From positions 3,689,501 to 3,753,500 of the forward strand of contig NZ_JACHBR010000001.1 of NCBI RefSeq assembly GCF_014200435.1: DNA of 64,000 bases, in the 5' to 3' direction. Within the stretch, counting starts at the first letter, position 1. Every line of letters starts with the position of its first letter. Positions 25,001 through 32,627 of this stretch are shown in pieces. Under the pieces are notes generated by a model, which searched no databases, was not told where the DNA came from, and saw only the letters and a list, made by a program, of their open reading frames with translations. The DNA comes from Sphaerisporangium krabiense (GTDB lineage: Bacteria; Actinomycetota; Actinomycetes; Streptosporangiales; Streptosporangiaceae). The translations under genes were made by a program, and so were the position numbers.

Positions 25001-25433
25001 CATCGACGACATGGAGCTGCCCGGCGCCGCCGACGAGCTGTCCCTCACCGACCTCCAGCTCGCCGAGCTGCGGGACCGGTTCGAGGAGAGCCCCTGGGCG
25101 TCGATGGAGCCCATCGACCTGGAGGTCCCCTTCGAGACCGTCATCGCCGACCGGGTGGTGCGCGGACGCATGGACGCGGTGTTCCCCGAGGGCGACGGCT
25201 ACGTGATCGTCGACTGGAAGACCGGCGAGCCCCCCCGCGGCAGGGGCGCCCGCGCCGCCACCGTCCAGCTCGCCGCCTACCGCCTCGCCTGGTCCCAGCT
25301 GGCGGATGTGCCTCTCGCCAAGGTGAGCGCCGCCTTCCACTACGTCCGCGCCAACCAGACCGTCCGCCCGGCGGACCTCCTCGACGCCGCGGGCCTGATG
25401 AAGCTCATCGAGTCCGTCCCCAAGGACGAGTGA
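22089..25433 (+). CDS. adnB: AdnB-like helicase-nuclease subunit
   Basis: About 1114 residues. It is a UvrD-type motor (Walker A GAGSGKS, motif II LLDEYQDTSHAQ, VGDPCQSIYGWRGAS, TVHASKGLEWPVV, YVAVTRA) joined to a RecB-like nuclease (VIVDWKTG and QLAAYRL near the C-terminus). It is the likely lead motor of the AdnAB end-resection machine. The start is not certain. TTG 22089 overlaps the adnA stop (TTGCTAG) and has GGGGG six bases upstream; GTG 22128 is the alternative and would remove 13 residues outside the motor core. The overlap implies translational coupling and equal subunit supply. Open frame upstream of 22089 is only a shadow of adnA. Confidence 0.91.
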   Translation: MLDAPHPAPGADGVRPALIGPAELADKLGIAPPTPEQAAVIEAPLGPMVVVAGAGSGKSETMAGRVVWLVANGLVRPERVLGLTFTRKAAAELAARVRKRLTRLAEVGMAPAEMLDDEPTVSTYHAYAARLVTDHALREALEPTMRLVTPAISWQMASRVVGRYDGPMDRVDLAPSSVTAAVLELAGEMAEHLRAPGEVREIGRWLQERLAAVTGRTTLPQRRPARTQEIREQLLPLVEAYDRLKRSREVIDYGDQMALAARIADRHPEVGMIERGRFSVVLLDEYQDTSHAQLVLLRALFGGGHPVTAVGDPCQSIYGWRGASSGNLKRFVRDFPTSAGEPAPVRRLSVSFRNGEKVLDVAARVQAPLRSEAREVPVLTPGVNRVGRGRVLCAFHETAEDEAAWVADGVAHLLGHEGAPDGLPWGDGERDKLREKAKAGAWGGAQALQPQDVAVLARKRSQFPALRRALEARDIPVEVVGLGGLLTVPEVADVVATLRVLYEPAAGDSLVRLLAGPRWRIGVADLKVLGDLARELTVSQRQGAAPEDALEQVVTDMAAERGSLVDALDELPDRPDWLEPFSPLARERLPRLAQELRVLRAHAGQPLPDLIGEVERRLGLDVEVASRGGGPLAARADLDAFLDAAARFAGDAEDPTLGAFLAYLQAAETEEFGLEAGRVGETNSVKLMTVHASKGLEWPVVVVPGLSQITTQAGGLAKGSVFPATPATNSRWTENPRKLPYPLRGDRFDLPVLEGLEKEDLAAFDQACRERDLREERRLAYVAVTRAHYLLIASGYRWGSAARPLEPSDFLLEVREAAGHAMTWAPDLEEDAVNPLLAEPASEEWPATPGGARYEAIRGGADMVMDAINGDDWLAPADPTPMKDWEQDRVRSWARDTELLLRERDQARRRGGHLVELPARLTVSSLVTLATDPAALARQIRRPLPHRPAPLARRGTAFHRWLENRWDQQRLIDDMELPGAADELSLTDLQLAELRDRFEESPWASMEPIDLEVPFETVIADRVVRGRMDAVFPEGDGYVIVDWKTGEPPRGRGARAATVQLAAYRLAWSQLADVPLAKVSAAFHYVRANQTVRPADLLDAAGLMKLIESVPKDE

Positions 25434-25454
25434 CCCGCCGGTCCCGGCAGGACG

Positions 25455-26621
25455 TCAGGATCCACCGCAGGTCGCGGAGCAGAACCTGACCTCGGGGTAG
25501 CGCGGTGACGGCTTGTCCAGCAGAGGCTGCGGTCGCGACTTCAGGTGCCGGTCGAGGAAGGCCGCCACGTACGTACGGGTGAGCTCGGCGGCGCGCGCCC
25601 CGGGCAGAACGCCGTAGGCGGGTTTGACGCCGAGGGCGCCCGCCAGCAGAGGGCCGTCGGTGAAGGACTGATGTTCCGCGCCCGACAGCACGAGCCAGCG
25701 CTTCCACCCGGTCATCCGCTTCCAGTCGCGGTCCCACGAACCGTCGCCGCCGCCGGGGACGTGCGGCGGCGAACCGATGAACATGAAGGGCCGGGAGAAC
25801 CCGCCTTCGGGTATCCGGGCGTAGGTGGTGCCGTCCATGTCGATTCCCGCGCGTACCCGGGGGTCCTTCAGCATGGCCGCCACGGCGCCGGCCCCGCCGA
25901 TCGACTGGCCGACCATCGCCGTCCGGGAGCGGTCGATCAGGCCGGCGCCGTCCCACGTCGACGGCAGCCGGTCGAGGACGAAGGAGACGTCGGCCGCCCG
26001 GCTCTGGACCACCCCGGCGCCGAAGCCGGGGTCGGTGTCGCTGTCGCACGCCAGGCATTCGGCGATCCGACCGCCCGGCAGGGTCGTGGCGTAGCTCTCG
26101 TAGGCGTGGTCGATCCCGGCCACGACGTACCCCCGGCTGGCCAGGTCCTCCGCCAGCGACGTGAGCGTGCTCATCGGCTTGGTGAAGCCGGGGGACAGGA
26201 CCACCAGCGGAACCTCGCGCCCCGCGGGTTCGGCGTTCTCGATGGCGTTCGTCCGCGTCCTGCTCAGCGTGTCGTCCGGGACGCCCGCGGTCCTCGAGCC
26301 CTTCAGCAAGAGCTCCGACTCCTTGGGGGACATGTACGGCGCCCGCCGCCCGTCCCGCCGCTCGGCCGGGTACCACAGGGTGACCTTGAGTTCCCTGGCG
26401 TCGGCGTCGAGGTTCCAGGGGTCGGGGCGGGAGGTGTCCTTCAGGTACAGGGTGGTGGTGCCGACCGGATGGGCGCCGGTGGGGGCGGGCAGGGTGGCGG
26501 GACCGGCGGGCGTGGCCGACGGGACGGCGGACCGGGGCGGCGTGGGCGCGGAACAGGCCGACGCGGCCAGGACGACCAGTCCCGCGGCGACGGGCAGGAG
26601 CTGTCTCATGGAGTGGTCCAT
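25455..26621 (-). CDS. Lipoprotein alpha/beta hydrolase (PAF acetylhydrolase-like/dienelactone hydrolase fold)
   Basis: The 388-residue protein has a lipoprotein signal (LVVLAASAC, Cys near 23), so it is probably anchored outside the membrane. The catalytic elbow is GQSIGG with Ser240; Asp266-268 in IDMDG and His in LSGAEHQSF could complete a triad. The arrangement with LWYPAE, VVLSPGF and GIDHAYESY resembles platelet-activating-factor acetylhydrolase type proteins. It starts one base after the stop of the S41 protease gene and is the last gene of a minus-strand block. ATG 26621 and ATG 26609 are both possible starts. It faces the adnB 3' end with only 21 bp between them. Confidence 0.82.
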   Translation of the reverse strand: MDHSMRQLLPVAAGLVVLAASACSAPTPPRSAVPSATPAGPATLPAPTGAHPVGTTTLYLKDTSRPDPWNLDADARELKVTLWYPAERRDGRRAPYMSPKESELLLKGSRTAGVPDDTLSRTRTNAIENAEPAGREVPLVVLSPGFTKPMSTLTSLAEDLASRGYVVAGIDHAYESYATTLPGGRIAECLACDSDTDPGFGAGVVQSRAADVSFVLDRLPSTWDGAGLIDRSRTAMVGQSIGGAGAVAAMLKDPRVRAGIDMDGTTYARIPEGGFSRPFMFIGSPPHVPGGGDGSWDRDWKRMTGWKRWLVLSGAEHQSFTDGPLLAGALGVKPAYGVLPGARAAELTRTYVAAFLDRHLKSRPQPLLDKPSPRYPEVRFCSATCGGS

Positions 26622-26622
26622 T

Positions 26623-28038
26623 TCACTCGCGCACCAAGGTCAGGGCCTTGGCCAGGGCGGGGTCGCGCCCGGCGGCCGCGTCCTGCGGAGTCAGGGGCAC
26701 GTAGTGGTCGGGCGGCACGCCGATCCGGTCGATCACCTCACGGCCGGGGCCGAGGTGGTGCTTGGCGGGAAAGCTCAGCGTGGTGTTGTTGCCGAGCAGG
26801 TACGGCCGCGCCGGGCCGGAGATGACCCCGGCGGTTCTGGCGCCGACCAACCGGCCGACGCGCAGGTCCTTGACCGCGGAGCTGAAGTGCTCGCACGCCG
26901 AGGCGCAGCCGCGGTCGGTGAGCACCGCCAGGGGCAGGCCGAGCAGTTCGACGGTGTCGTCGGTCCGCAGGGTCTCGCACGTGCCGTTCACGGTGCACAG
27001 GTAGGCGGTGACCTTGCCATGGGCGAACGCGCTCACCAGCCGGATCGCCTCCGCGGGGCTGCCGCCGCCGTTGCCGCGCAGGTCCAGCACGACGCCCGCG
27101 AGGGTCCGGCCGGCGCGCAGCCTGGAGATCGCCTTGAACACCCGGTCCGCGGAGTCGGAGGCGAATCCGGTCATCCGCACGTAGGCGATGTCGTCGTCCA
27201 GCAACTTCGAGCGCACCACTTGCAGGGCGGCCAGATCGCGCTGGTAGACGCCGGGCTTGAGCGTCACGGTCCAGCGGCGGCCGGTGGCCTGCCGCAGGAG
27301 GCGCAGCCGGACCGGGCGCGCTCGCGGGTACTGCGGGTAGAGGGCGGCGATCGCGGGGGTGGACTTCCCGTCGATGAACGGCGCCGATCCGTCGACCGAC
27401 TCGATGATGTCGCCGGGGCGCAGTCCGGCGGCCCGCGCCGCGCCGCCCTGCACGGTGGTGACGAACAGCGGGGGGAGTGCGGCGCCGGGGTTGCCGTTCA
27501 CCTGGGGACCGTTGACGTTCGCCTGGAACCCGAGGCCGTAGCCGTCACCGTCGTAGTAGTCGGGCGGTGGCCTGAGGTCGTGCGTCCAGCGGGCGTGGTC
27601 GTCGCCGAGGGCGGCCACGATGGCTTCGAGGGTGACGACGGCCAGTTTGTCGCGCAGGCCGGGAACCCGATCGGTGATCTTCCGGTAGACGGCCTCGAAA
27701 GCGGCCCAGTCGGCCTTCCGGTCGCCGGTCAGCGCCGGCATGGCCGCCTCGGGCACGTCGCGCCCGTCGCGGATGAGCTCCTGCGTCAGCGCGGCGAATC
27801 CGGCGGTCAGCAGCGAGCGGGCGTCCAGGGTGGCGCCGCCGTAGTAGCCGCCGAGGACGCAGAAGTACGCCTGCTCGATGACGTCGACCGTGGTGGGCGT
27901 CTCCGCCGCGGGGCGGCCCTGGGGCTCCGCGCAGGCCGTGCCCGCCGCCGTGCCGGCCTGGCCGCGCGGCGGCGCCGGGGCCGTGCAGGCCGCGGCCAGG
28001 AGGAGGGCGAGCCCGGCGGCCACGGTCCTGACGGTCAT
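26623..28038 (-). CDS. Lipoprotein S41-family (C-terminal processing/tricorn-like) protease
   Basis: The 471-residue protein begins at ATG 28038, which has AAGGAGG five bases upstream. The lipobox LLLAAAC gives an externally anchored lipoprotein. A PDZ domain (about 190-260; PPLFVTTVQGGAARAAGLRP, GDIIESVDG) precedes the S41 catalytic core: VVLDLRGNGGGSPAEA, and then the nucleophile Ser380 in GCASACEHFSSAVKDL. The PDZ-S41 layout is that of CtpA-like peptidases, which trim secreted or envelope proteins. It follows the ABC-2 permease by 64 bp and abuts the hydrolase gene, so it probably shares their transcript. Confidence 0.87.
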   Translation of the reverse strand: MTVRTVAAGLALLLAAACTAPAPPRGQAGTAAGTACAEPQGRPAAETPTTVDVIEQAYFCVLGGYYGGATLDARSLLTAGFAALTQELIRDGRDVPEAAMPALTGDRKADWAAFEAVYRKITDRVPGLRDKLAVVTLEAIVAALGDDHARWTHDLRPPPDYYDGDGYGLGFQANVNGPQVNGNPGAALPPLFVTTVQGGAARAAGLRPGDIIESVDGSAPFIDGKSTPAIAALYPQYPRARPVRLRLLRQATGRRWTVTLKPGVYQRDLAALQVVRSKLLDDDIAYVRMTGFASDSADRVFKAISRLRAGRTLAGVVLDLRGNGGGSPAEAIRLVSAFAHGKVTAYLCTVNGTCETLRTDDTVELLGLPLAVLTDRGCASACEHFSSAVKDLRVGRLVGARTAGVISGPARPYLLGNNTTLSFPAKHHLGPGREVIDRIGVPPDHYVPLTPQDAAAGRDPALAKALTLVRE

Positions 28039-28102
28039 GACACCTCCTTCGCCGGCCTCATGACCGAGACGCCGTGCTCGTCGATGACCTCGCCGAGCCG
28101 GG

Positions 28103-29155
28103 TCATGCCAGCCGCCTTCTGATCCACCAGAAGCAGAACCATGTGAGGCAGAGGGTGAGCACGGCGTAGATCCCTGTCTCGATCCACTGGAAGGGCCAGA
28201 AACGCTCGAGGGGCTGGTAGGTCGCCTGCTGCCGGTAGCCGAGCCGGTTGATCTCGGCCATGCAGCCGTCACCGGAGCCCATCGCCCCCGACGGCGAGCA
28301 GGGTCCCGATGTCGTGGAGACCTGGACCTCGGCTCCGGTCTCGCCGCCGGGGATCGTGCGTCCGGACGAATCGACCACGTCGCCGGACAGGACCCAGGCG
28401 CCCGCATGGCCGGGAACGGCCATGGTCAGGACGATCCGTAAAGCCCCGCCTCCCTGCTGTGCCCTGCCGATGTGGTCCACGTTCGCGCGGCTGAGTTCGA
28501 AGGTCCCCGTGACCGGGGGCATCAGGTGGGCGCGGACCACCAGCGGCATGGCGAGCTGGATCGCGGCGAAGACGGCCAGGGTGAGGGCCATGGCGGGCAG
28601 AGTGCGGCGCACCAGCATGCCCACGGCCACGCCGAGGACGAAGGCGAACGCCGCGTACCCCATCGGGGCGATGCCACGAGCGCCGAAGATCAGAGGCGCC
28701 ATGAGGGCGAGGGCCTCGGCGGCCGACTTGTCCAGCGGGTCGGACCACCAGCTCACCATGAGTCCGCACAGGCCGGCGGCGGCCACGGCGACCAGGCCGG
28801 TGAGCCCGAGCTTGACCGCCAGCCAGCGGCCGCGGGTGATGCTCTGGTTCCACACCAGCAGGTGCGTGCCCGCCTCGAGCTCGCGGGTGATCAACGGCGC
28901 GCCCCAGAAGAGCCCGACGAGAGCGGGCAGGAGCAGCACGATGAGGCTGACGGCCATGAAGGGCATGTCGTAGCCGCCGAAGAACTGGTCGTAGAACTGG
29001 CCGCAGGTGTCGTCCTGGGCACAGGCGGCGAGCCCGGCGGAGTAGCGAGCGGCCATGTCCGGGCCGGTGAGGAGCAGGACGACGGCGAGAACGACCAGTA
29101 CGGTGGCCAGCATCGCGGCCGAGCCGCGGAGCTGGCGCCAGGTCAGCCAGATCAT
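28103..29155 (-). CDS. ABC-2 type transporter permease
   Basis: The 350-residue membrane protein has about six transmembrane segments and one large external loop (about 235-315) with Cys residues (GPCSPSG, GDGCMAE). It starts at ATG 29155 within an ATGA overlap with the ATPase gene. It shares the blocks ALVGLFWGAPLITRELEAG, TWRQ and FWPFQWIE with the truncated permease at the right edge of the window (63054-64000). With the ATPase it forms a homodimeric-type exporter of the YtrB/BcrA kind; the substrate is unknown. Confidence 0.86.
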   Translation of the reverse strand: MIWLTWRQLRGSAAMLATVLVVLAVVLLLTGPDMAARYSAGLAACAQDDTCGQFYDQFFGGYDMPFMAVSLIVLLLPALVGLFWGAPLITRELEAGTHLLVWNQSITRGRWLAVKLGLTGLVAVAAAGLCGLMVSWWSDPLDKSAAEALALMAPLIFGARGIAPMGYAAFAFVLGVAVGMLVRRTLPAMALTLAVFAAIQLAMPLVVRAHLMPPVTGTFELSRANVDHIGRAQQGGGALRIVLTMAVPGHAGAWVLSGDVVDSSGRTIPGGETGAEVQVSTTSGPCSPSGAMGSGDGCMAEINRLGYRQQATYQPLERFWPFQWIETGIYAVLTLCLTWFCFWWIRRRLA

Positions 29156-30042
29156 CCCCGCACCTCCAACGCGACGCGCCGGTCGTCGGTGGGGCGTTTC
29201 TCCATGTAGGCCAGGACGAGGTCCTCGAGGCTGAGCGGGGTGACCGTCCAGGCGGGGTCGTGGATCGGGGCGTCGGTGCGGACCACGAACGTGCTCTGCC
29301 GGTCGGTGTGACGCGCGGACACCACCTGCTGGTCGGCGGGCAGCCGATCGGGATCGCGGCGCGGCCCGGTGAGCCGGTGATGGGTGGCCAGCAGCCTGTC
29401 GGTCTGCCCTGCCACCTGGACGCGGGAGTCGACGAGCACGATCAGGAAGTCGCAGATCCGTTCCAGGTCGGAGACCAGGTGGGAGGAGAGCACGACGCTG
29501 AAGTCGTGCTCGGCCGTGGCCTCCATCAGCCCCTGCATGAACTCCCGGCGGGCCAGCGGGTCGAGCGAGGCCACGGGCTCGTCCAGGATCAGCAGCTCGG
29601 GCCGCTTGGCCAGGCCCAGGGTGAGGGCGAGCTGGGCGCGCTGACCGCCGGACAGCCTGCCCACGCGGTGGGCGGCGGCCAGGCCGAGCCGTGCGACGCG
29701 CTCCCGCGCCATGCCGGCGTCCCAGCGGGGGTTGAGCCGTTCTCCCAGGCGTAGATGGTCGGCGACGCTCAGCCCCGCGTACACAGGGGTGTCCTGGGCG
29801 ACGAACCCGACCCTGGCCAGCTGCGCGGGACCGCCGGCGGGACGGCCGCCCAGCACGGTGATGTCGCCCGCCGTCGGTTCGAGCTGGCCGCCGGCCAGCT
29901 TCAGCAGTGTGGTCTTGCCGGCGCCGTTGGGGCCCACCAACCCGACGACGTGCCCCGCCGGGATGTCGACGGTGCACTCGCGCAGCGCCCAGCGCTTGCC
30001 GTACCTCTTGCCCAGTCCCTGGGCGTGCAGGACGGTGCTCAC
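29152..30042 (-). CDS. ABC transporter ATP-binding protein
   Basis: The 296-residue ATPase has Walker A GPNGAGKT (37-44), signature LSGGQRAQLALTLGLA, Walker B LLILDEP and a C-terminal regulatory tail, as in drug/antibiotic exporter ATPases (BcrA/YtrB type). The start is GTG 30042. Its first bases overlap the stop codon of the gutted GntR reading frame (GTGA), so translation is probably coupled to that remnant. It overlaps the permease gene by four bases. Confidence 0.9.
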   Translation of the reverse strand: MSTVLHAQGLGKRYGKRWALRECTVDIPAGHVVGLVGPNGAGKTTLLKLAGGQLEPTAGDITVLGGRPAGGPAQLARVGFVAQDTPVYAGLSVADHLRLGERLNPRWDAGMARERVARLGLAAAHRVGRLSGGQRAQLALTLGLAKRPELLILDEPVASLDPLARREFMQGLMEATAEHDFSVVLSSHLVSDLERICDFLIVLVDSRVQVAGQTDRLLATHHRLTGPRRDPDRLPADQQVVSARHTDRQSTFVVRTDAPIHDPAWTVTPLSLEDLVLAYMEKRPTDDRRVALEVRG

Positions 30043-30167
30043 GCTATGTCCTCCTCAATGGCGGTCCGGAAGGTGGTCATGAAGAGCCGTGGCGCAGGCC
30101 GTACCTGCCGGACCGGCCGCAGGCGGGGCGAGACACCCGACCTGTCGGCCCGATGAAACTCGATCAT
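30039..30167 (-). pseudogene. Gutted YtrA-type GntR regulator, reduced to a 42-codon leader frame
   Basis: The frame runs from ATG 30167 to TGA 30039-30041 and codes for 42 residues. Its first 26 codons (MIEFH..GVSP..QVR) match the N-terminus of the intact GntR product at 30511-30903. Its last 16 codons (LFMTTFRTAIEEDIA) match that protein's C-terminus (LFTTTFRAAAQEDIA). About 90 internal codons, including the whole winged helix, are missing. The join keeps the reading frame, the ribosome-site region and the GTGA overlap with the ABC ATPase gene. The product cannot bind DNA as a GntR protein. It may survive as a translation leader that couples ribosomes to the ATPase. Confidence 0.82.
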
Positions 30168-30183
30168 GACTTACTCCATTTAT

Positions 30184-30195
30184 CTAAGACCCTAG
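30184..30195. promoter_or_regulatory. Operator-like site upstream of the ABC operon
   Basis: CTAAGACCCTAG reads as CTA-N6-TAG. The same spacing and flanking bases (AATGTnCTA and TAGATnAATGGAG on the minus strand) occur upstream of the intact GntR gene, so the intact regulator may act on both sites. Confidence 0.5.
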
Positions 30196-30331
30196 TACAT
30201 TAGCTCTTTGAAGCGACGGGCCGTCATGAGATTCGCGAAGATCGCCCGTGACCAGGCGTGCGGGCGGCGGTCAGGCGCGACGTGGCCGGAGTGGCCGGCG
30301 TGGGCGGGGGAGTGAGGGCGGGTACGCGGAA

Positions 30332-30370
30332 ACGGCGAAGCGCCCGCGACGGACGCGGGCGCTTCGCCGT
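30332..30370 (-). terminator. Strong hairpin terminator of the intact GntR gene
   Basis: A perfect 17-bp stem, ACGGCGAAGCGCCCGCG (30332-30348) with its complement at 30354-30370 and a five-base loop. It isolates the intact regulator from the ABC operon downstream. Confidence 0.8.
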
Positions 30371-30510
30371 ATCGGTGTCGGGGGGACAGGGAAGGGGTGG
30401 CGCGGCCCCGTGAAGCGGCTCCACGCGCCGGACCGCCCAACGGCCCTACCGGCAGGTCTTCGCCTCGGCGGAGCGGTGCCCGACCTCCGGCCGGGCCCGT
30501 AGGGCCGCGG

Positions 30511-30903
30511 TCACGCGATGTCCTCCTGTGCGGCGGCCCGGAAGGTGGTCGTGAACAGGGCCTCGATGCTCTCGTCGTCGAGACCGGCCCGACGGGCCTT
30601 GGCCAGCCAGCGGCGCAGCTCCTGCCGCAAGGAGGCGTGCGCGGCGAACGACGCGTCGGTCAGCGTGCGGGTGACGAACGTGCCGAGGCCGGGCCGGGCG
30701 GCGACGAGCCCGTCGTGCTCGAGCTCGCGGTAGGCCTTGAGCACGGTGTTGGGGTTGATCGCCAGATGGGCCACGACCTCCTTGACCGTCGGCAGACGGT
30801 CCCCCTCGCGCAGCAGGCCCAGCCGCAGCGCGTGCCGTACCTGCTGGACGAGCTGCAGGTACGGCGACACCCCTGACCGGCCGTCCAAGTGAAACTCGAT
30901 CAC
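30511..30903 (-). CDS. YtrA-subfamily GntR transcriptional regulator
   Basis: A short (130-residue) GntR protein with an N-terminal winged helix (SPYLQLVQQVRHALRLGLL, then LPTVKEVVAHLAINPNTVLKAYRELEHDGLV) and only a brief helical tail for dimerisation, typical of the YtrA subfamily. Such regulators usually repress their own ABC transporter operon. I choose GTG 30903, not ATG 30915. GGAGG lies five bases before the GTG, ATG 30915 has no ribosome site, and the gutted paralogue aligns at this codon and has a stop codon where the longer form would be. It is followed by a terminator instead of transporter genes, so its likely target is the ABC operon beginning at 30042. Confidence 0.88.
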   Translation of the reverse strand: MIEFHLDGRSGVSPYLQLVQQVRHALRLGLLREGDRLPTVKEVVAHLAINPNTVLKAYRELEHDGLVAARPGLGTFVTRTLTDASFAAHASLRQELRRWLAKARRAGLDDESIEALFTTTFRAAAQEDIA

Positions 30904-30919
30904 AGCTTCCTCCATTCAT

Positions 30920-30931
30920 CTATAGTCATAG
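30920..30931. promoter_or_regulatory. Operator-like site upstream of intact GntR gene
   Basis: CTATAGTCATAG has inverted arms CTAT/ATAG and aligns with the site at 30184-30195 as CTA-N6-TAG. It lies 17 bases upstream of the GTG start, suitable for autoregulation. Confidence 0.5.
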
Positions 30932-31073
30932 CACATTGGTACAATGCGGAGACTCGGGAAGCGGAGAGCTTCGGCGCGGGGCCGTCTGTGGATTCGGAGG
31001 GCGCGTCAGATCGGGGAGCCGCACGGTGCGGTCAGAGGTCCGGCTGTGACGGGTTCCCCTGGCGCATGCAGAA

Positions 31074-31105
31074 GCGGCGAAGGGCCCGCGTGGTCCCTTC
31101 GCCGC
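31074..31105 (-). terminator. Hairpin terminator after aldehyde dehydrogenase gene
   Basis: An 11-bp stem, GCGGCGAAGGG (31074-31084) with CCCTTCGCCGC (31095-31105) and a ten-base loop, lies 20 bp beyond the stop codon. Confidence 0.7.
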
Positions 31106-31124
31106 CTCGGCGTTCACGCGTTGC

Positions 31125-32627
31125 TCAGGAGCGGGCGAGGTTGATGAAGACGCCCTTGACCTCGGTGTAGACGTCGAGGGCGTAGGCGCCCATCTCGCGG
31201 CCGAAGCCGCTGCTCTTGAAGCCGCCCCACGGCGCCGCGGGGTCGGGGGTGTGCAGCATGTTGACGAACACGGCCCCGGCCTGGACGTCGGCGGCGAGGC
31301 GGTGCGCGGTGGTCAGGTCGTCGGTCCAGATGGACGCGGCCAGGCCGTACTCGCTGTCGTTGGCGCGCCCGGCGAGCTCCTCGGGGTCGTCGTAGGTGAG
31401 CACCGACATCACCGGGCCGAAGATCTCCTCGCGGGCGATGCTCATCTCGTCGGTGACGCCGGCGAACACGGTCGGCCGGTAGAAGTACCCGTTCGCGAGC
31501 GCGCCCTCCTCGCGCGCGCCGCCGGTCACCAGGTCCGCGCCCGCGGCCACGCCCTCGCGCACGTAGCGGTCGACCCGCTCCAGGTGCTCGGCGCTGACCA
31601 GCGGCCCGGTCTCCGTGCCCGGCGCGATGCCCGGCCCCAGCACGACCTCGCGGGCCAGGGCGGCGGCCTTCTCCGTGAACTCGTCGGCGCGGCGGGCGTC
31701 GACGTAGAAGCGGGAGTAGGCGGCGCAGACCTGGCCGCTGTTGAACATCGCGCCCTGGACGCATCCGGCCACGGCGCGGTCGATGTCGGCGTCGGCGGCC
31801 ACGATCACCGGGGTCTTGCCGCCGAGTTCGAGCGTGACGCGGGCCAGGTTGTCGGCGGAGGCGCGCAGGATGCTGCGCCCGACCTCGGTGGAGCCGGTGA
31901 ACGAGACCTTGTCCACGCCGGGGTGGGAGACCAGCGCGGCGCCGACGTCGGGGCCGCCGGTGAGCAGGTTGACGACGCCGGGGGGGATACCGGCCTCCTC
32001 GCACAGCTCCATCAGCTTGAGCGCGGTGAGCGGCGTCTGCTCGGCGGGCTTGATCACGACGGTGTTGCCGCAGGCGAGCGCGGGCGCGAGCTTCCAGCTC
32101 AGGATCATCAGCGGGAAGTTCCACGGCGTGATCAGCGCGCACACCCCGACCGGCTCGCGCCGCGTGTAGTGCATGACGTCCGGTAGCGACACCGGGATCG
32201 TCGCGCCCTCGATCTTGGTGGTCCAGCCGGCGAAGTAGCGGAAGTGCTCGGCCGTCCCGGTGACCGAGATGTTCCGGGCGACGCCGAACGGCTGGCCCTG
32301 GTCGTGGGTCTCCAGGTGGGCGAGCTCGTCGGCGTGGGCCTCGATCAGGTCGGCCAGCCGCCACAGCAGACGTCCGCGCGCCGACGGGGACATGCCCGCC
32401 CACGCGGGGTCGCGCAGCGCCTGCCGGGCCGCGGCGATGGCGTCGTCGACGTCGGCCCGGCCCGCCGCGGCGACCGAGCCCATCTCCTCGCCGGTGGCGG
32501 GGTCCACGGTGGCGAACTCCCGGCCGTCGGACGCCGGGCGCCATGTCCCGCCGACGAAGAGCCGGCCTGGCCTGCGCAGCCGCGGAGTGCGTGCCGTGTC
32601 GTCCGGGATGTCGAGCATCATCGTCAT
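31125..32627 (-). CDS. NAD(P)-dependent aldehyde dehydrogenase
   Basis: The 500-residue enzyme oxidises an aldehyde to the acid in the cytosol. It has the family motifs in order: TPWNFPLMILSWKLAPALAC, GSTEVGR (cofactor loop), LELGGKTP with the general-base Glu, and FNSGQVCAAYSR with the nucleophilic Cys, followed by EEIFGPVMSV. The length matches the family. The start is ATG 32627 (MTMMLDIPDD); no clear ribosome site is seen. It is divergent from an AraC regulator and separated from it by a region with a palindrome, so the regulator may control it. Substrate unknown; a betaine- or phenylacetaldehyde-type aldehyde is only a guess from overall resemblance. Confidence 0.92.
   Translation of the reverse strand: MTMMLDIPDDTARTPRLRRPGRLFVGGTWRPASDGREFATVDPATGEEMGSVAAAGRADVDDAIAAARQALRDPAWAGMSPSARGRLLWRLADLIEAHADELAHLETHDQGQPFGVARNISVTGTAEHFRYFAGWTTKIEGATIPVSLPDVMHYTRREPVGVCALITPWNFPLMILSWKLAPALACGNTVVIKPAEQTPLTALKLMELCEEAGIPPGVVNLLTGGPDVGAALVSHPGVDKVSFTGSTEVGRSILRASADNLARVTLELGGKTPVIVAADADIDRAVAGCVQGAMFNSGQVCAAYSRFYVDARRADEFTEKAAALAREVVLGPGIAPGTETGPLVSAEHLERVDRYVREGVAAGADLVTGGAREEGALANGYFYRPTVFAGVTDEMSIAREEIFGPVMSVLTYDDPEELAGRANDSEYGLAASIWTDDLTTAHRLAADVQAGAVFVNMLHTPDPAAPWGGFKSSGFGREMGAYALDVYTEVKGVFINLARS

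Larger units (their letters stand above)
30168..30510. other. Intergenic region between gutted and intact GntR genes
   Basis: This 343-bp stretch holds the promoter region of the ABC operon (with the operator-like site at 30184-30195), about 130 bp with no recognisable element, and the strong hairpin at 30332-30370 that ends the intact GntR transcript. A short frame that would start in the GTGA at the intact gntR stop runs about 20 codons and resembles nothing known. Confidence 0.55.
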
